Counted from the stretch's first letter, positions 34,791 through 43,971 are shown. The stretch is 64,000 nt of DNA from Sulfurivirga caldicuralii (GCF_900141795.1 NZ_FSRE01000001.1:186001-250000); one strand, 5' to 3'. Program-made: numbers and translations. Notes: generated by a model from the letters alone, not told the origin.

Positions 34791-35414
34791 ATGATCATTC
34801 TCGCCACATCCAACCCGCACAAGATTGCGGAAATCGCCCTTGTGCTTGACGCATTCGGCATCGACTGGCGGCCGCAAAGCGACTTCTTTTCCGTAACGCC
34901 TCCGGAAGAGGGGGCGTCTTTTCTTGAAAATGCCCTGGCCAAGGCCCGCTACGCCAGCCGCATGACCGGACTGCCGGCGATTGCCGACGACTCCGGACTC
35001 GAGGTCTTTTCGCTTCAGCGCAAACCCGGCATTTTCTCCGCCCGTTACGCCTGTGATCGTAAGGATCCTCCGAGCGATGATGATAATGTGGCCAAGCTGC
35101 TGGATGTGATGAGGCCCATTACCGATTATCGTGACCGCCAGGCGCGCTATGTCACCAGCGTGGTCTATGTGCACGATTGTGCGGATGCCACTCCCATCGT
35201 CGAAATCGCCTATCTCTATGGCGAGATTCTCAAGGAACGCCGCACCGGCGGGGGCGTCGGCTACGATGATGTCATGTGGATTCCGCACCTGGCGAAAACC
35301 GTTTCGGAATTGTCCCCGCAACAGAAATTCGAACTCAGCCAGCGCGTACATGCGTTCCGGGCCGTGTTGAGCAACCTGGTCGAAGAACCAGATATAGTGC
35401 GTGCCCATGATTGA
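34791..35414 (+). CDS. RdgB/HAM1-family nucleotide pyrophosphatase, divergent
   Basis: A 207-residue protein of the ITP/XTP pyrophosphatase family. It keeps LATSNPHK (residues 4-11), [17 protein letters not shown] and the catalytic ADDSGLEV with the downstream PGIFSARY. It departs from housekeeping RdgB in the substrate loop: [10 protein letters not shown] instead of GFGYDPvF, and SQRVHA instead of SHRGQA. It may therefore be active but on another nucleotide. Its place in the cso operon, with its stop overlapping csoS1D by eight bases, suggests a carboxysome or RuBisCO-inhibitor-related role; this is inference. Confidence 0.8.
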   Translation: MIILATSNPHKIAEIALVLDAFGIDWRPQSDFFSVTPPEEGASFLENALAKARYASRMTGLPAIADDSGLEVFSLQRKPGIFSARYACDRKDPPSDDDNVAKLLDVMRPITDYRDRQARYVTSVVYVHDCADATPIVEIAYLYGEILKERRTGGGVGYDDVMWIPHLAKTVSELSPQQKFELSQRVHAFRAVLSNLVEEPDIVRAHD

Positions 35415-36021
35415 GCTGCGCACTTATGTCTTTATCGACGCACTGCAGCCGCAGCTCGCGTCCTACATGGCCACGGCCTCCATGGGCTTTCTGCCCGTGC
35501 CCGGCGACTCGTCCCTGTGGATCGAGGTGGCGCCGGGCATGGCGATCCATCGACTGGCGGATGTGGCCCTGAAGGCCTCCAATGTGCGCCTGGGACAGAT
35601 GATCGTGGAGCGGGCCTATGGCTCCATGGTTATCCATCACCGCGAGCAGAGCGATGTGCTCGTGGCGGGAGACGCCATTCTCAACCATCTGCAACGGCAT
35701 GAATACGACCGCGAGCAGTGTGCAGTCATGTGGCACGAGGTTATCCGCGGGGTCACCCCCGACCATGCCACCCTGATCAATCGTGACAACCGCAAGGGAT
35801 CCATGATCCTGCCGGGTCAGAGCATGTTCATCATGGAGTGCCAGCCTGCGGGTTATATCATTCTCGCGGCCAACGAAGCTGAAAAGGCCGCCAATGTCAC
35901 GCTGGTGGAGGCCCGTGCCGTTGGCGCCTATGGCCGTTTGCTCATGTCGGGCTCAGAGGCGGATGTGGATGAGGCCGCAAGAGCCGCAGCAGCCGCTTTG
36001 AAACGGCTCAAATGTCATTAA
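35407..36021 (+). CDS. csoS1D: Tandem-domain shell protein CsoS1D
   Basis: A 204-residue protein with two fused BMC domains (about 1-100 and 105-204), forming pseudohexameric trimers with a large gated pore. The gate residues appear as Glu-Arg in [10 protein letters not shown] near residue 70. The second domain repeats the fold ([42 protein letters not shown]). The ATG at 35407 was preferred to an in-frame GTG at 35401. Such trimers are thought to admit larger metabolites such as ribulose bisphosphate. Confidence 0.88.
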   Translation: MIELRTYVFIDALQPQLASYMATASMGFLPVPGDSSLWIEVAPGMAIHRLADVALKASNVRLGQMIVERAYGSMVIHHREQSDVLVAGDAILNHLQRHEYDREQCAVMWHEVIRGVTPDHATLINRDNRKGSMILPGQSMFIMECQPAGYIILAANEAEKAANVTLVEARAVGAYGRLLMSGSEADVDEAARAAAAALKRLKCH

Positions 36022-36059
36022 AATACGCCTAACTTCATCTGGCTGTGAGGAAATCCGAC

Positions 36060-36374
36060 ATGCGTTTCAAAAGCAGGGAATATCCGGGGTACGACAAGGA
36101 CCCCATGCACGGCATGAGTCACGAGGCCAAGCTGATTCGTGACGCCTGGGCTTTTAGGCTGCTTTCCGAAGACGAAAAGTGCGAAGGCTGGCGCAGCGAC
36201 CAGTTCGAGCAGCTGTGGAGTCAGGTGGATGCCATCTGGGAGAAGGCGGACTTTCGCATCGCCAATCTGCCGCCCGAGGTGCAGGACAAATACATGAAGC
36301 TGCAGATGGAGGCACTGCGCAAGGCCAAAGCGGCAGGCTGGGATCCAGACGGCATGCTGGAGCTGGACGACTGA
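36060..36374 (+). CDS. Small conserved-looking protein of unknown function, end of cso operon
   Basis: A 104-residue, soluble, mostly helical and acidic-ended protein (tail DPDGMLELDD). It has several Trp (AWAF, EGWRSDQFEQLWSQVDAIWEKA) and begins RFKSREYPGYDKDPMHGM. GTGAGG is a suitable ribosome-binding site for the ATG at 36060. It follows csoS1D by 38 bases and ends the apparent carbon-fixation operon. I do not recognise the family. Confidence 0.65.
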   Translation: MRFKSREYPGYDKDPMHGMSHEAKLIRDAWAFRLLSEDEKCEGWRSDQFEQLWSQVDAIWEKADFRIANLPPEVQDKYMKLQMEALRKAKAAGWDPDGMLELDD

Positions 36375-36574
36375 CCCCGCGAAGGTGGTCTGATTGCGGG
36401 CGCCGCAGCTATCCGTCGCGCCATGCTCCCTTCACTGATCATTGCGCTCTTTTTTCCGAATACGCCCTGCGCCGTCTGCGTGCATACGGCGGGCCGAAGC
36501 AGTGCTATATTATCTTTTCTGCAAAAAACCCAGGGCGCGCACCCCGTTTCCCTTCATTCGAAAAGAGGTCATTC

Positions 36575-36814
36575 ATGTGTTTTGCGATCCTCCTGCTTTT
36601 GCTGCTGGCGCTCGCCTGGTTGCTCAGTGATTCCCTGCACGGTGTTGGACTGGCAGAGCTGAATAACGGCAGTCCGATGGTGGTGGCCACCGGCTGGGAT
36701 GTGGTGTTGCATTTCTGGATGCTGCCGGCGATGGGCTTTTTTGCGGCGTTGCTGCTGGTGTTTTTGTATATGAAATTTTTCAGTAGGGGCGCATCATGTT
36801 GCGACGGACAGTAG
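36575..36814 (+). CDS. Small two-helix membrane protein of unknown function
   Basis: A 79-residue protein with two hydrophobic helices (residues 3-18 and about 44-68) and a short C-terminal tail with paired cysteines (GASCCDGQ). AAAGAGG precedes the ATG at 36575. The 200 bases before it contain TATATT near 36508 as a possible -10 box, so it may be separate from the cso operon. No function is recognised. Confidence 0.5.
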   Translation: MCFAILLLLLLALAWLLSDSLHGVGLAELNNGSPMVVATGWDVVLHFWMLPAMGFFAALLLVFLYMKFFSRGASCCDGQ

Positions 36815-36887
36815 CCGCAAGGGCTGTCTTCAACCCGTCTGCTATTATGCACACACACCTTTCGATGACCCCTTTGGTGCAGTGAAA

Positions 36888-37588
36888 ATGGAAGCCTAGT
36901 CCGATTCGCCGGTTATCATCTGCCGGGCTGTGGGCAAGACCTATGGCAGCGGTCACAGCGCGGTGCACGCCTTGCGGGGCATTGATCTTGAAATCCACAA
37001 GGGCGAGGTGGTCATGATCGTCGGCCCGTCCGGCTGTGGCAAGACGACGCTGCTCTTCGTCATCGGCGGGCTGTTGTCACCTACAGCGGGCCAGATTACG
37101 GTCTTCGGACAGGATGTGGCTGCCATGGATGAGGGCGCACTGCAGACCTACCGCCAGCACACGGTCGGGTTCGTCTTTCAGGGCTTCAATCTGGTGCCGA
37201 CGCTCACGGTGCTTAAGAATGTGATCGTGCCGCTGCTGGCCGGTCGCGGCGTGGGCCCGGCCATAGACCGCGGGCGCATGCTGCTGACCGAGGCGGAGCT
37301 GTCGGGCCGTGATGAAAGTTTTCCCGCTCAGCTCAGTGGTGGGGAAAAACATCGGGTCGCCATCGCGCGGGGCATGGCCAACGATCCGCCGCTGCTGTTG
37401 TGTGACGAGCCGACCGCGCGCTGGATGGTGCGACCGGGCACGCCGCCATGGTCTGGCTGAACACACTGGCGCAGGCACAGGGCAAGACGCTGGTGGTGGT
37501 CAGTCACGATGAGCGCATCTTCTCTTTTGCCGACCGGCTGGTGCACATGGAAGATGGACAGATCGTAAAAGTGGAGCGGGCAAAATGA
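36888..37588 (+). pseudogene. Decayed ABC transporter ATPase (LolD/MacB/DevA type)
   Basis: Conceptual translation gives a full exporter-type ATPase: VGPSGCGKTT (Walker A), VGFVFQGFNLVPTLTVLKN (Q-loop), QLSGGEKHRVAIARGM (signature) and CDEPTA (Walker B). The original ATG at 36888 is followed by an in-frame TAG at 36897. A one-base loss near 37422 shifts the frame just after the Walker B Glu, and the H-loop part (VVVSHDERIFSFADR) continues in another frame to TGA 37586. The later internal GTG at 36930 could start only a truncated product lacking the H-loop. Confidence 0.85.
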
Positions 37589-38583
37589 AACGGACGATCG
37601 GGATGGGGCTGGCGTTCACGGCGTTTCTCATCACCTTTGCCCTCAGCTATCTGGCCGGCTTTATTTCCCGGGGCTATGCGCTGATTTCAGAAAATCCCGG
37701 GTGGCGGTCTGGGTCATGGATCCCGCCGTGCATAGCCCAGATAATGTGGTGGGCATGCCGGGCGCGGCGCTGGCGCTGGTGCAGGGCGTCAGCGGTGTGG
37801 CCGGTGCCGCGCCCCTGCTCCTTGATTCGACCACCGTGCGCTTTCCGACGGACGTTTCCTCGAGTTTCAGCTCATAGGCGTTGACGATCAGACGCTGACG
37901 GGCGCGCCATCCCTGCACGGGCGGGCGCCCTGGGGCTGTTGGCGCCCAATACCGTCCTGGTTGATCCCGGCGACACCCAGGGCAAGCTGCATGTGCCCTG
38001 TCTGGCGCAGGACGCGTGGCCCAGCAGTGGCCCGCATCTTCATGAGCCGCAATGTCCCATGCGCGCCGGCGTCTATCTGCGTATCCAGAATCACATGGCG
38101 CATGTGATCGGCGTCAGTCACACGCTGCCGCGTTATCCGCCGCGTCCGCTGCTCTATCTGCGTCTGAGCCTGATGAATCGCATTCTGCCCGATGCGCCGC
38201 CGCTGACCTTCGTGCTGGTACGTCCGCAGCCTGGCGTTTCGCCGGCCAAACTGGCACAACGCATCGAACGGGGAACCGGCTTCAAGGCGTTGACACGTGA
38301 AAAGTTCATCGTGTCATCCCTGTGGTGGGTTTTCGCTAATTCCGAGGATGTGGGCGACATGACTGCGATGCTCATGCTGGCACTGCTGGTGGGTTCGGGC
38401 GTGAGCGGCATTCTGCTGGGTCTTTTCGTACTGGAGCATCTGCACTACTACGCGTTGTTCAAGGCCCTGGGGGCGGGAGACCGTGCGCTGCGGAGCATGG
38501 TGCTGATCGCGTTGCTGGCCACCTGGCTGAGCCTGCGTCCGGTCTGGAAGTTAGTGCCGGCGGATGTGCTGCGCACTTTTTGA
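37585..38583 (+). pseudogene. Decayed ABC transporter permease (FtsX/MacB/DevC type)
   Basis: Starts with ATGA overlap on the ATPase remnant. The first frame gives an N-terminal membrane helix and breaks near 37700 (a G missing in a G run). A second frame carries VWVMDPAVHSPDNVVGMPGA... and breaks near 37920. A third frame (37939-38583) holds the periplasmic domain end and the helices MLMLALLVGSGVSGILLGLFV and HYYALFKALGAGDRALRSMVL. The region between the last two membrane helices is missing compared with the family. With the ATPase nonsense codon, this is a dead operon rather than one sequencing error. Confidence 0.8.
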
Positions 38584-38641
38584 CAGCGCTTCCGCCAAAA
38601 AAACGACGCGGAAAAATTCAGGAGTCCCTCCCCTTCGTGCT

Positions 38642-39448
38642 TTATACGCTGGGTGGCGCAAAGCGCCGGCGGGGATCCTGGCGGTAAAACAGCTTCAGCT
38701 GCTCATAGACGGCGGAGTAGGCGCGATACAGCGTCCAGGGGGCGGCAAAGAAATATTCCGTGGCGACGGCAAAGAACTCGCCGGCATTCGTGGCGGCATA
38801 GGCGTTGATGCGCGGGTGGCAGTGGGGGCGGCCTATACAGGCCTGCAGATCGTCAAACGCCGTCTTAAATGCGTCATACCACGCCTTGCCATCCATGTCC
38901 GCGTGCAGCGGCGGGTAGCCGTTGGCGGCGTCGTCCACCTGCAGGTCGATCTTGTGCGCCAGTTCGTGGATGATGACCTGATGGGCATGGTGTCCCGGTT
39001 TGTGGGGTCTGGCGCTCTGCCAGTCGATAATCACTGGCCACTGCAGGCTGGTGACGCCAGCAAGCGTTACATTGCGCTGCTCGGTGAGGGGGCCGACTGC
39101 AGGACCATGCACAGGCGCTGTCCAGGGGGTAGGCCGGACTATCAGTGTGTGCCAGTTGTCGTACCAGTCCAGATCGTCAGGCAGGTTGAGAATCGGCAGG
39201 CAGGCTTCCGTGGCGATGTAGGCGCGCATGAAGGGGTTCAGTTCAATGCCGGCGCCCAGCAGCTGTTTCTCCGCCAGCAGGCGACTGGCCAGCTCGCGCA
39301 AGCGCACCCGGCTGGATGCTTCAACGGTGCGAATCAGCGGCGTCGCTTCCACCTGTTTCCAGATGGGGTAGATAATGATGCCTTCCCGCAGTTCGCGCAG
39401 GGAGTGCCAGCGGTGCAGGCGGCGGGATAGGGCGCTGAACAGGTTCAC
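38642..39448 (-). CDS. mtfA: MtfA-family zinc peptidase
   Basis: A 268-residue M90 zinc metallopeptidase, matching the MtfA (Mlc titration factor) length. HELAHKID near residue 160 is the HExxH zinc site. AGEFFAVATEYFF near 222 supplies the third ligand Glu. VIIDWQSA and HAHQVII flank the site. In Escherichia coli MtfA binds the glucose repressor Mlc; in an autotroph the partner is unclear. It begins with GTG overlapping the bioA stop (GTGA), so the two genes form an operon. Confidence 0.85.
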   Translation of the reverse strand: MNLFSALSRRLHRWHSLRELREGIIIYPIWKQVEATPLIRTVEASSRVRLRELASRLLAEKQLLGAGIELNPFMRAYIATEACLPILNLPDDLDWYDNWHTLIVRPTPWTAPVHGPAVGPLTEQRNVTLAGVTSLQWPVIIDWQSARPHKPGHHAHQVIIHELAHKIDLQVDDAANGYPPLHADMDGKAWYDAFKTAFDDLQACIGRPHCHPRINAYAATNAGEFFAVATEYFFAAPWTLYRAYSAVYEQLKLFYRQDPRRRFAPPSV

Positions 39449-40731
39449 GGGCGCACAACCTGTTTGACAGCCGTAATCATGGCACCTGTCAGCGTTGCAA
39501 GTTCATCATCTTCGATGTTAAAGGCCGGCATGGTGTAGAACAGCCTGCCAAACGGCCGCAGCCAGGCCCCCTCACGCACCGCCATGTCCTGCAGGCGGGG
39601 TGCCAGATCATCTCGCTCCAGTTCAATCACGCCAATGGCCCCCAGCACGCGCACATCAGCCACACCGGGATGATCACTCAGTGGCATCAGCTGTTCTTGC
39701 AGGTGCGCTTCGATATGCTGAATGCGATCCTGCCATGCTGATTTCAGCAACAGCTCGATGCTGGCGTTGGCGGCTGCACAGGCAGTAGGGTTGGCCATAA
39801 AGGTGGGGCCGTGCATGAGCGCGCGTGGCGGGTTGTTGCACAGGGTATAGGCCACTTCTTCGGTGGTGAGCGTCGCCGCCAAGGTCATCATGCCGCCGGT
39901 GAGCGCCTTGCCCACGGTCATGATGTCGGGACTGATACCCGCCCATTCGCAGGCGAACAGCTTGCCAGTGCGCCCGAAACCGGTGGCGATCTCGTCAAAG
40001 ATGAGCAGCACGTTATAGTCGTCAGCGATGGCGCGCAGCTGGCGCACATAGGCGGGGCGATAAAAGCGCATGCCGCCGGCCCCCTGCACAATGGGTTCAA
40101 GAATAATGGCGGCGATTTCGTCATGATGGTGGTCTAGAAATGCTGCAAGGGCGGCAATGTCGTCGGCTGGCTCGTCCAGCTTCAGATCAAACCCCATGTG
40201 CGGTGCCGGTGCGAAATAGTGTTTGGGTAGGACACCGGCAAACAAGCTGTGCATGCCATTGTCCGGGTCGGTGACGCTCATGGCGCCGAAGGTGTCGCCG
40301 TGATAGCCGTTGCGGACCGTCAGGAATATATGTTTCTGGGGTTTGCGCCGCGCCATCCAGTACTGCAGAGCAATCTTCAGTGCCACTTCCACGGCAACCG
40401 AACCCGAATCGGCGAAAAACACCTTTTTCAGCGGGACGGGGCTGAGCGTGACCAGCTTCTCGGCCAGATCCACAGCCGGTTCATGGGTTAGCCCGCCAAA
40501 CATGATGTGTGGCATGGTCTTCAACTGGCGTGCTACGGCCAGTACCAGTTCCGGGTGGTTGTAGCCGTGGATGGCCGCCCACCACGAGCTCATGCCGTCC
40601 ACCAGGCGACGCCCGTCTTCAAGAATGATGTGGCGCCCCTCGGTGGCGGCGACAGGCAAGGGCGCATTGGGCGGGGGAATGCAGCTGTAGGGGTGCCAGA
40701 TGTGCTCGCGATCGTATGCCAGATTGATCAT
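39445..40731 (-). CDS. bioA: Adenosylmethionine-8-amino-7-oxononanoate aminotransferase
   Basis: Makes 7,8-diaminononanoate in biotin synthesis, PLP dependent. The 428-residue protein has the class III aminotransferase set: HIWHPYSCIPPP at the start, DGMSSWWAAIHGYNHP near 45, the FFADSGSVAVEVALK cofactor region, LLIFDEIATGFGRTG (Asp contacting PLP) and the Schiff-base Lys in MTVGKALTGG. The ATG at 40731 has GGAGG upstream; the longer frame reaches into tRNA-Tyr and was rejected. No other bio gene is in the window. Confidence 0.95.
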   Translation of the reverse strand: MINLAYDREHIWHPYSCIPPPNAPLPVAATEGRHIILEDGRRLVDGMSSWWAAIHGYNHPELVLAVARQLKTMPHIMFGGLTHEPAVDLAEKLVTLSPVPLKKVFFADSGSVAVEVALKIALQYWMARRKPQKHIFLTVRNGYHGDTFGAMSVTDPDNGMHSLFAGVLPKHYFAPAPHMGFDLKLDEPADDIAALAAFLDHHHDEIAAIILEPIVQGAGGMRFYRPAYVRQLRAIADDYNVLLIFDEIATGFGRTGKLFACEWAGISPDIMTVGKALTGGMMTLAATLTTEEVAYTLCNNPPRALMHGPTFMANPTACAAANASIELLLKSAWQDRIQHIEAHLQEQLMPLSDHPGVADVRVLGAIGVIELERDDLAPRLQDMAVREGAWLRPFGRLFYTMPAFNIEDDELATLTGAMITAVKQVVRP

Positions 40732-40799
40732 AGATGCCTCCTTGCAAAGCTGATCATCATTATGGCGGAAAACCATACGGGAAAAATGTGCAACGGTGC

Positions 40800-40827
40800 T
40801 TGACATTGCCCTTTGGGTCGATACAAT
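40800..40827 (+). promoter_or_regulatory. Promoter of the tRNA-tufB operon
   Basis: TTGACA and TACAAT with a 16-base spacer. Predicted start is near 40834, eight bases before tRNA-Tyr. A near-consensus stable-RNA promoter fits this operon. Confidence 0.8.
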
Positions 40828-40841
40828 ACGCTCAAAATTTC

Positions 40842-40926
40842 GGAGGGTTTCCCGAGCGGTCAAAGGGGGCAGACTGTAAATCTGCTGGCTCAGCCTTCGG
40901 TGGTTCGAATCCACCACCCTCCACCA
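40842..40926 (+). tRNA. tRNA-Tyr (GTA)
   Basis: The acceptor stem GGAGGGT / ACCCTCC closes on an encoded CCA end. Anticodon loop CTGTAAA with stem GCAGA / TCTGC places GTA at 40876-40878. A long variable arm makes it class II, as expected for Tyr. Confidence 0.96.
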
Positions 40927-40932
40927 TATTCC

Positions 40933-41007
40933 GCGGGCGTCGTATAGTGGCTATTACCTCGGCCTTCCAAGCCGATGACGTGGGTTCGATTCCCATCGCC
41001 CGCTCCA
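40933..41007 (+). tRNA. tRNA-Gly (TCC)
   Basis: Acceptor GCGGGCG / CGCCCGC with encoded CCA. Anticodon loop CTTCCAA in stem TCGGC / GCCGA gives TCC at 40966-40968. The T loop TTCGATT is present. Confidence 0.96.
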
Positions 41008-41022
41008 TTAAAAACAGGTTTT

Positions 41023-41098
41023 GCTCCCGTAGCTCAGTCGGTAGAGCGCATCCATGGTAAGGATGAGGTCACCAGTTCGATCCTGGTCGGGAGCTCCA
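41023..41098 (+). tRNA. tRNA-Thr (GGT)
   Basis: Acceptor GCTCCCG / CGGGAGC with encoded CCA. Anticodon loop ATGGTAA in stem CATCC / GGATG gives GGT at 41056-41058. Tyr-Gly-Thr directly before tuf is the classic gammaproteobacterial tufB operon. Confidence 0.96.
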
Positions 41099-41157
41099 GT
41101 TTGTTTCAAGCCGGCCTTTGTGCCGGTTATTCAAGTTTATAAACGGGGTTTTCTGAC

Positions 41158-42348
41158 ATGGCTAAGGAAAAGTTTGAGCGTACGAAACCACACGTAAACG
41201 TGGGCACCATTGGTCACGTTGACCACGGCAAGACCACTCTGACAGCGGCGCTGACCATTGTTCAGGGCAAGAAATTCGGTGGCGAGGCCAAGGCCTACGA
41301 CCAGATCGACAACGCACCTGAAGAGCGTGCGCGTGGTATCACCATCTCCACTGCCCACGTGGAATACGAATCAGAAAACCGCCACTACGCACACGTAGAC
41401 TGCCCCGGCCACGCCGACTATGTTAAGAACATGATCACCGGTGCAGCCCAGATGGACGGCGCCATCCTGGTTGTATCTGCCGCTGACGGCCCCATGCCTC
41501 AGACGCGCGAGCACATCCTGCTGTCCCGTCAGGTAGGCGTACCCTACATCGTCGTATACCTGAACAAGGCCGACATGGTTGACGACGAAGAGCTGCTCGA
41601 ACTGGTCGAAATGGAAGTGCGTGAACTGCTCAACGAATACGACTTCCCCGGCGACGACGTACCCGTTATCACTGGTTCTGCCCTGAAAGCCATTGAAGGC
41701 GACACCTCCGAAATCGGCGAGCCTTCCATCGAGCGCCTGGTTAAAGCCATGGACGAATACATTCCCACCCCTGAGCGTGACACTGACAAGCCGTTCCTCA
41801 TGCCTATCGAGGACGTCTTCTCCATCCAGGGTCGTGGTACTGTTGTAACCGGCCGTATCGAAACCGGTGTTGTAAAAGTGGGTGACGAAGTGGAAATCGT
41901 AGGTATTCGTCCGACCCAGAAAACCACCGTTACCGGTGTGGAAATGTTCCGCAAGCTGCTGGACGAAGGTGTAGCCGGCGACAACGTTGGTGTACTGCTG
42001 CGTGGTACCAAACGTGAAGAAGTTGAGCGTGGTCAGGTCCTGGCCCAGCCCGGCACCATCAACCCGCACACCAAGTTCGAAGCCGAAGTCTACGTACTGA
42101 CCAAGGAAGAAGGTGGCCGTCACACCCCATTCTTCAACGGCTATCGTCCTCAGTTCTACTTCCGCACCACCGACGTAACCGGTGCCTGTCAGCTGCCTGA
42201 AGGTGTTGAAATGGTTATGCCGGGTGACAACGTACAAATGTCTGTAGAGCTGATCGCTCCGATCGCCATGGACGAAGGTCTGCGCTTTGCGATCCGCGAA
42301 GGTGGTCGCACCGTTGGTGCAGGCGTGGTGTCCAAGGTTATCGAGTGA
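41158..42348 (+). CDS. tuf: Elongation factor Tu (tufB position)
   Basis: A 396-residue GTPase that delivers aminoacyl-tRNA to the ribosome. G motifs GHVDHGKT (residues 19-26), DCPGH (81-85) and NKADM (136-140) are intact. It is co-transcribed with the three upstream tRNAs and ends in its own terminator. The protein is identical to the second copy at 57585-58775. Confidence 0.98.
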   Translation: MAKEKFERTKPHVNVGTIGHVDHGKTTLTAALTIVQGKKFGGEAKAYDQIDNAPEERARGITISTAHVEYESENRHYAHVDCPGHADYVKNMITGAAQMDGAILVVSAADGPMPQTREHILLSRQVGVPYIVVYLNKADMVDDEELLELVEMEVRELLNEYDFPGDDVPVITGSALKAIEGDTSEIGEPSIERLVKAMDEYIPTPERDTDKPFLMPIEDVFSIQGRGTVVTGRIETGVVKVGDEVEIVGIRPTQKTTVTGVEMFRKLLDEGVAGDNVGVLLRGTKREEVERGQVLAQPGTINPHTKFEAEVYVLTKEEGGRHTPFFNGYRPQFYFRTTDVTGACQLPEGVEMVMPGDNVQMSVELIAPIAMDEGLRFAIREGGRTVGAGVVSKVIE

Positions 42349-42367
42349 TTGCTACTTGAAAAAATGC

Positions 42368-42395
42368 AAGGGGGCTGGTATAGTCCCCTTTTTTC
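42368..42395 (+). terminator. Rho-independent terminator of tufB
   Basis: AAGGGG and CCCCTT pair around an 11-base loop and are followed by TTTTTT. It lies 20 bases after the tuf stop and five before tRNA-Trp. Confidence 0.75.
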
Positions 42396-42399
42396 GTTT

Positions 42400-42476
42400 A
42401 GGGGTATAGCTCCAATTGGTAGAGCAGCGGATTCCAAATCCGCAGGTTGTAGGTTCGAATCCTACTGCCCCTGCCA
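42400..42476 (+). tRNA. tRNA-Trp (CCA)
   Basis: Acceptor AGGGGTA / TGCCCCT with encoded CCA. Anticodon loop TTCCAAA in stem GCGGA / TCCGC gives CCA at 42454-42456 by reading, with the loop at 42452-42458 offset within the arm printed from 42421. The location between tuf and secE is conserved in gammaproteobacteria. Confidence 0.95.
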
Positions 42477-42485
42477 GAATTCCTG

Positions 42486-42525
42486 ACGACTTGCCTGTGA
42501 TATCTGTCACGGCAAGTCGTTTTTA
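42486..42525 (+). terminator. Terminator or attenuator between tRNA-Trp and secE
   Basis: ACGACTTGCC pairs perfectly with GGCAAGTCGT around a structured 15-base loop, then TTTTTATT. It lies 10 bases after tRNA-Trp and 13 before the secE ATG, so secE-nusG may depend on read-through. Confidence 0.8.
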
Positions 42526-42537
42526 TTGAAGGCGGCT

Positions 42538-42933
42538 ATGAGTAAACGTTCAGCACATACCGAGGCGGAAGTTCAGCAGCGTTCGGCCGGGGATCGCATC
42601 AAGCTGATCGCAGGCGGCTTGATCGCTGTTTTGGCGGTTGTCGCCTACTATACGCAAGAGCAGCTACCGCTGCTCGAGCGCGTTGCCATTGTACTGGTGG
42701 GGCTGAGTGTCGGTGGATACCTGGTCTATCTGACCGAGACTGGGCAGCGTGCCAAGCGTTTTCTGTCAGAAATGCGCAAGGAACTGCGCCTCGTTGTCTG
42801 GCCCACCCGTAAGGAGACCTTGCAGACGACGCTGATGATTATTGCGGTTGTAATTGTCATGGGCTTTTTCCTGTGGCTGGTTGACATGTTCTTCCTGTGG
42901 GCGGTTGAGCTGCTGACAGGCCGTGGAGGCTGA
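42538..42933 (+). CDS. secE: Preprotein translocase subunit SecE
   Basis: A 131-residue SecYEG subunit of the long gammaproteobacterial type with three membrane helices (near 28-43, 50-66 and 103-125). The conserved cytoplasmic hinge is [24 protein letters not shown], read here in two parts (FLSEMRKEL and [13 protein letters not shown]). The ATG at 42538 is preferred to the in-frame upstream start, which sits on the terminator. The nusG ATG follows after one base. Confidence 0.96.
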   Translation: MSKRSAHTEAEVQQRSAGDRIKLIAGGLIAVLAVVAYYTQEQLPLLERVAIVLVGLSVGGYLVYLTETGQRAKRFLSEMRKELRLVVWPTRKETLQTTLMIIAVVIVMGFFLWLVDMFFLWAVELLTGRGG

Positions 42934-42934
42934 A

Positions 42935-43468
42935 ATGGCGAAAAGATGGTATGTCGTTCATGCCTATTCAGGTTATGAGAAGAAGGTTGCCGAGAAGCTG
43001 AAGGAGTATGCGGAGCGCGAAGGGCTCGCAGACCACTTTGGCCGCATTCTGGTGCCGTCCGAGGAAGTGATCGAGGTCAAGGATGGCAAAAAGCGCAAGT
43101 CCGAACGCAAGTTTTTCCCGGGCTATGTGCTGGTTGAAATGGACATGAGTGAGGACACTTGGCACCTGGTCAAACGTGTCCCGCAGGTGATGGGTTTTAT
43201 CGGCGGAACATCCGATCGCCCTGCGCCGATAACTCAGAAGGAAGTGGATCGCATTCTCCAGCGCATGGCAGAAGTGGTGGATAAGCCGCGTCCGAAGGTC
43301 GTCTTTCAGCCTGGCGAAATGGTGCGTGTCATCGATGGTCCCTTTACCGATTTCGAAGCTGTTGTCGAAGATGTGGATTACGACAAGAGTAAGCTGCAGG
43401 TGTCCGTACTGATATTTGGACGTTCGACGCCTGTGGAGCTGGATTTCTCCCAAGTGGAGAAAGTGTAG
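42935..43468 (+). CDS. nusG: Transcription antitermination factor NusG
   Basis: A 177-residue factor that binds RNA polymerase and links it to Rho or ribosomes. The NGN domain begins [19 protein letters not shown]. The KOW motif is in [22 protein letters not shown] near 127-148. Length and order secE-nusG-rplK are standard. Confidence 0.97.
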   Translation: MAKRWYVVHAYSGYEKKVAEKLKEYAEREGLADHFGRILVPSEEVIEVKDGKKRKSERKFFPGYVLVEMDMSEDTWHLVKRVPQVMGFIGGTSDRPAPITQKEVDRILQRMAEVVDKPRPKVVFQPGEMVRVIDGPFTDFEAVVEDVDYDKSKLQVSVLIFGRSTPVELDFSQVEKV

Positions 43469-43536
43469 GGCGCAAGCCCACTGGGGAGCCGAGGCACATG
43501 GCCAAGGCGATATTAACCCGTTAGGAGTTTATGAAA

Positions 43537-43968
43537 ATGGCGAAGAAAGTCGAAGCCTATATCAAATTGCAGGTCCCGGCCGGGAATGCAAACCCGTCAC
43601 CGCCGGTTGGTCCCGCTTTGGGTCAGCACGGCGTGAATATCATGGAGTTCTGTAAGGCGTTTAACGCGCAGACACAGAATCTAGAAAAGGGTCTGCCGAT
43701 CCCGGTTGTTATCACCGTTTACAGCGACCGTTCCTTCACCTTCGTTACCAAGACGCCTCCGGCGTCCGTTCTGTTGAAGAAGGCTGCGGGCGTACAGAAG
43801 GGCAGCTCCGTGCCCAATCTGGATAAGGTGGGCAAGGTGACGCGTGCCCAGGTGCGTGAAATTGCAGAAACCAAAATGCCTGACCTGAACGCAAACGACA
43901 TTGATGCAGCGATGCGCATCATTGAAGGTTCTGCGCGCAGCATGGGCATCGAAGTGGTGGAGGACTAA
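43537..43968 (+). CDS. rplK: Ribosomal protein L11
   Basis: A 143-residue protein of the GTPase-associated centre. [26 protein letters not shown] opens the protein (read in two parts) and the C-terminal domain binds 23S rRNA. Two ATGs lie two codons apart (43531, 43537). The second gives the usual MAKKV start and nine-base spacing to AGGAG, so it is preferred. The leader at 43469-43536 may hold the L1 feedback site. Confidence 0.97.
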   Translation: MAKKVEAYIKLQVPAGNANPSPPVGPALGQHGVNIMEFCKAFNAQTQNLEKGLPIPVVITVYSDRSFTFVTKTPPASVLLKKAAGVQKGSSVPNLDKVGKVTRAQVREIAETKMPDLNANDIDAAMRIIEGSARSMGIEVVED

Positions 43969-43971
43969 ACC

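Noticed and set aside
36930-37460. Intact short ABC ATPase gene starting at GTG 36930
   Set aside because: Homology extends upstream through an in-frame TAG and downstream in another frame; the product would lack the H-loop.
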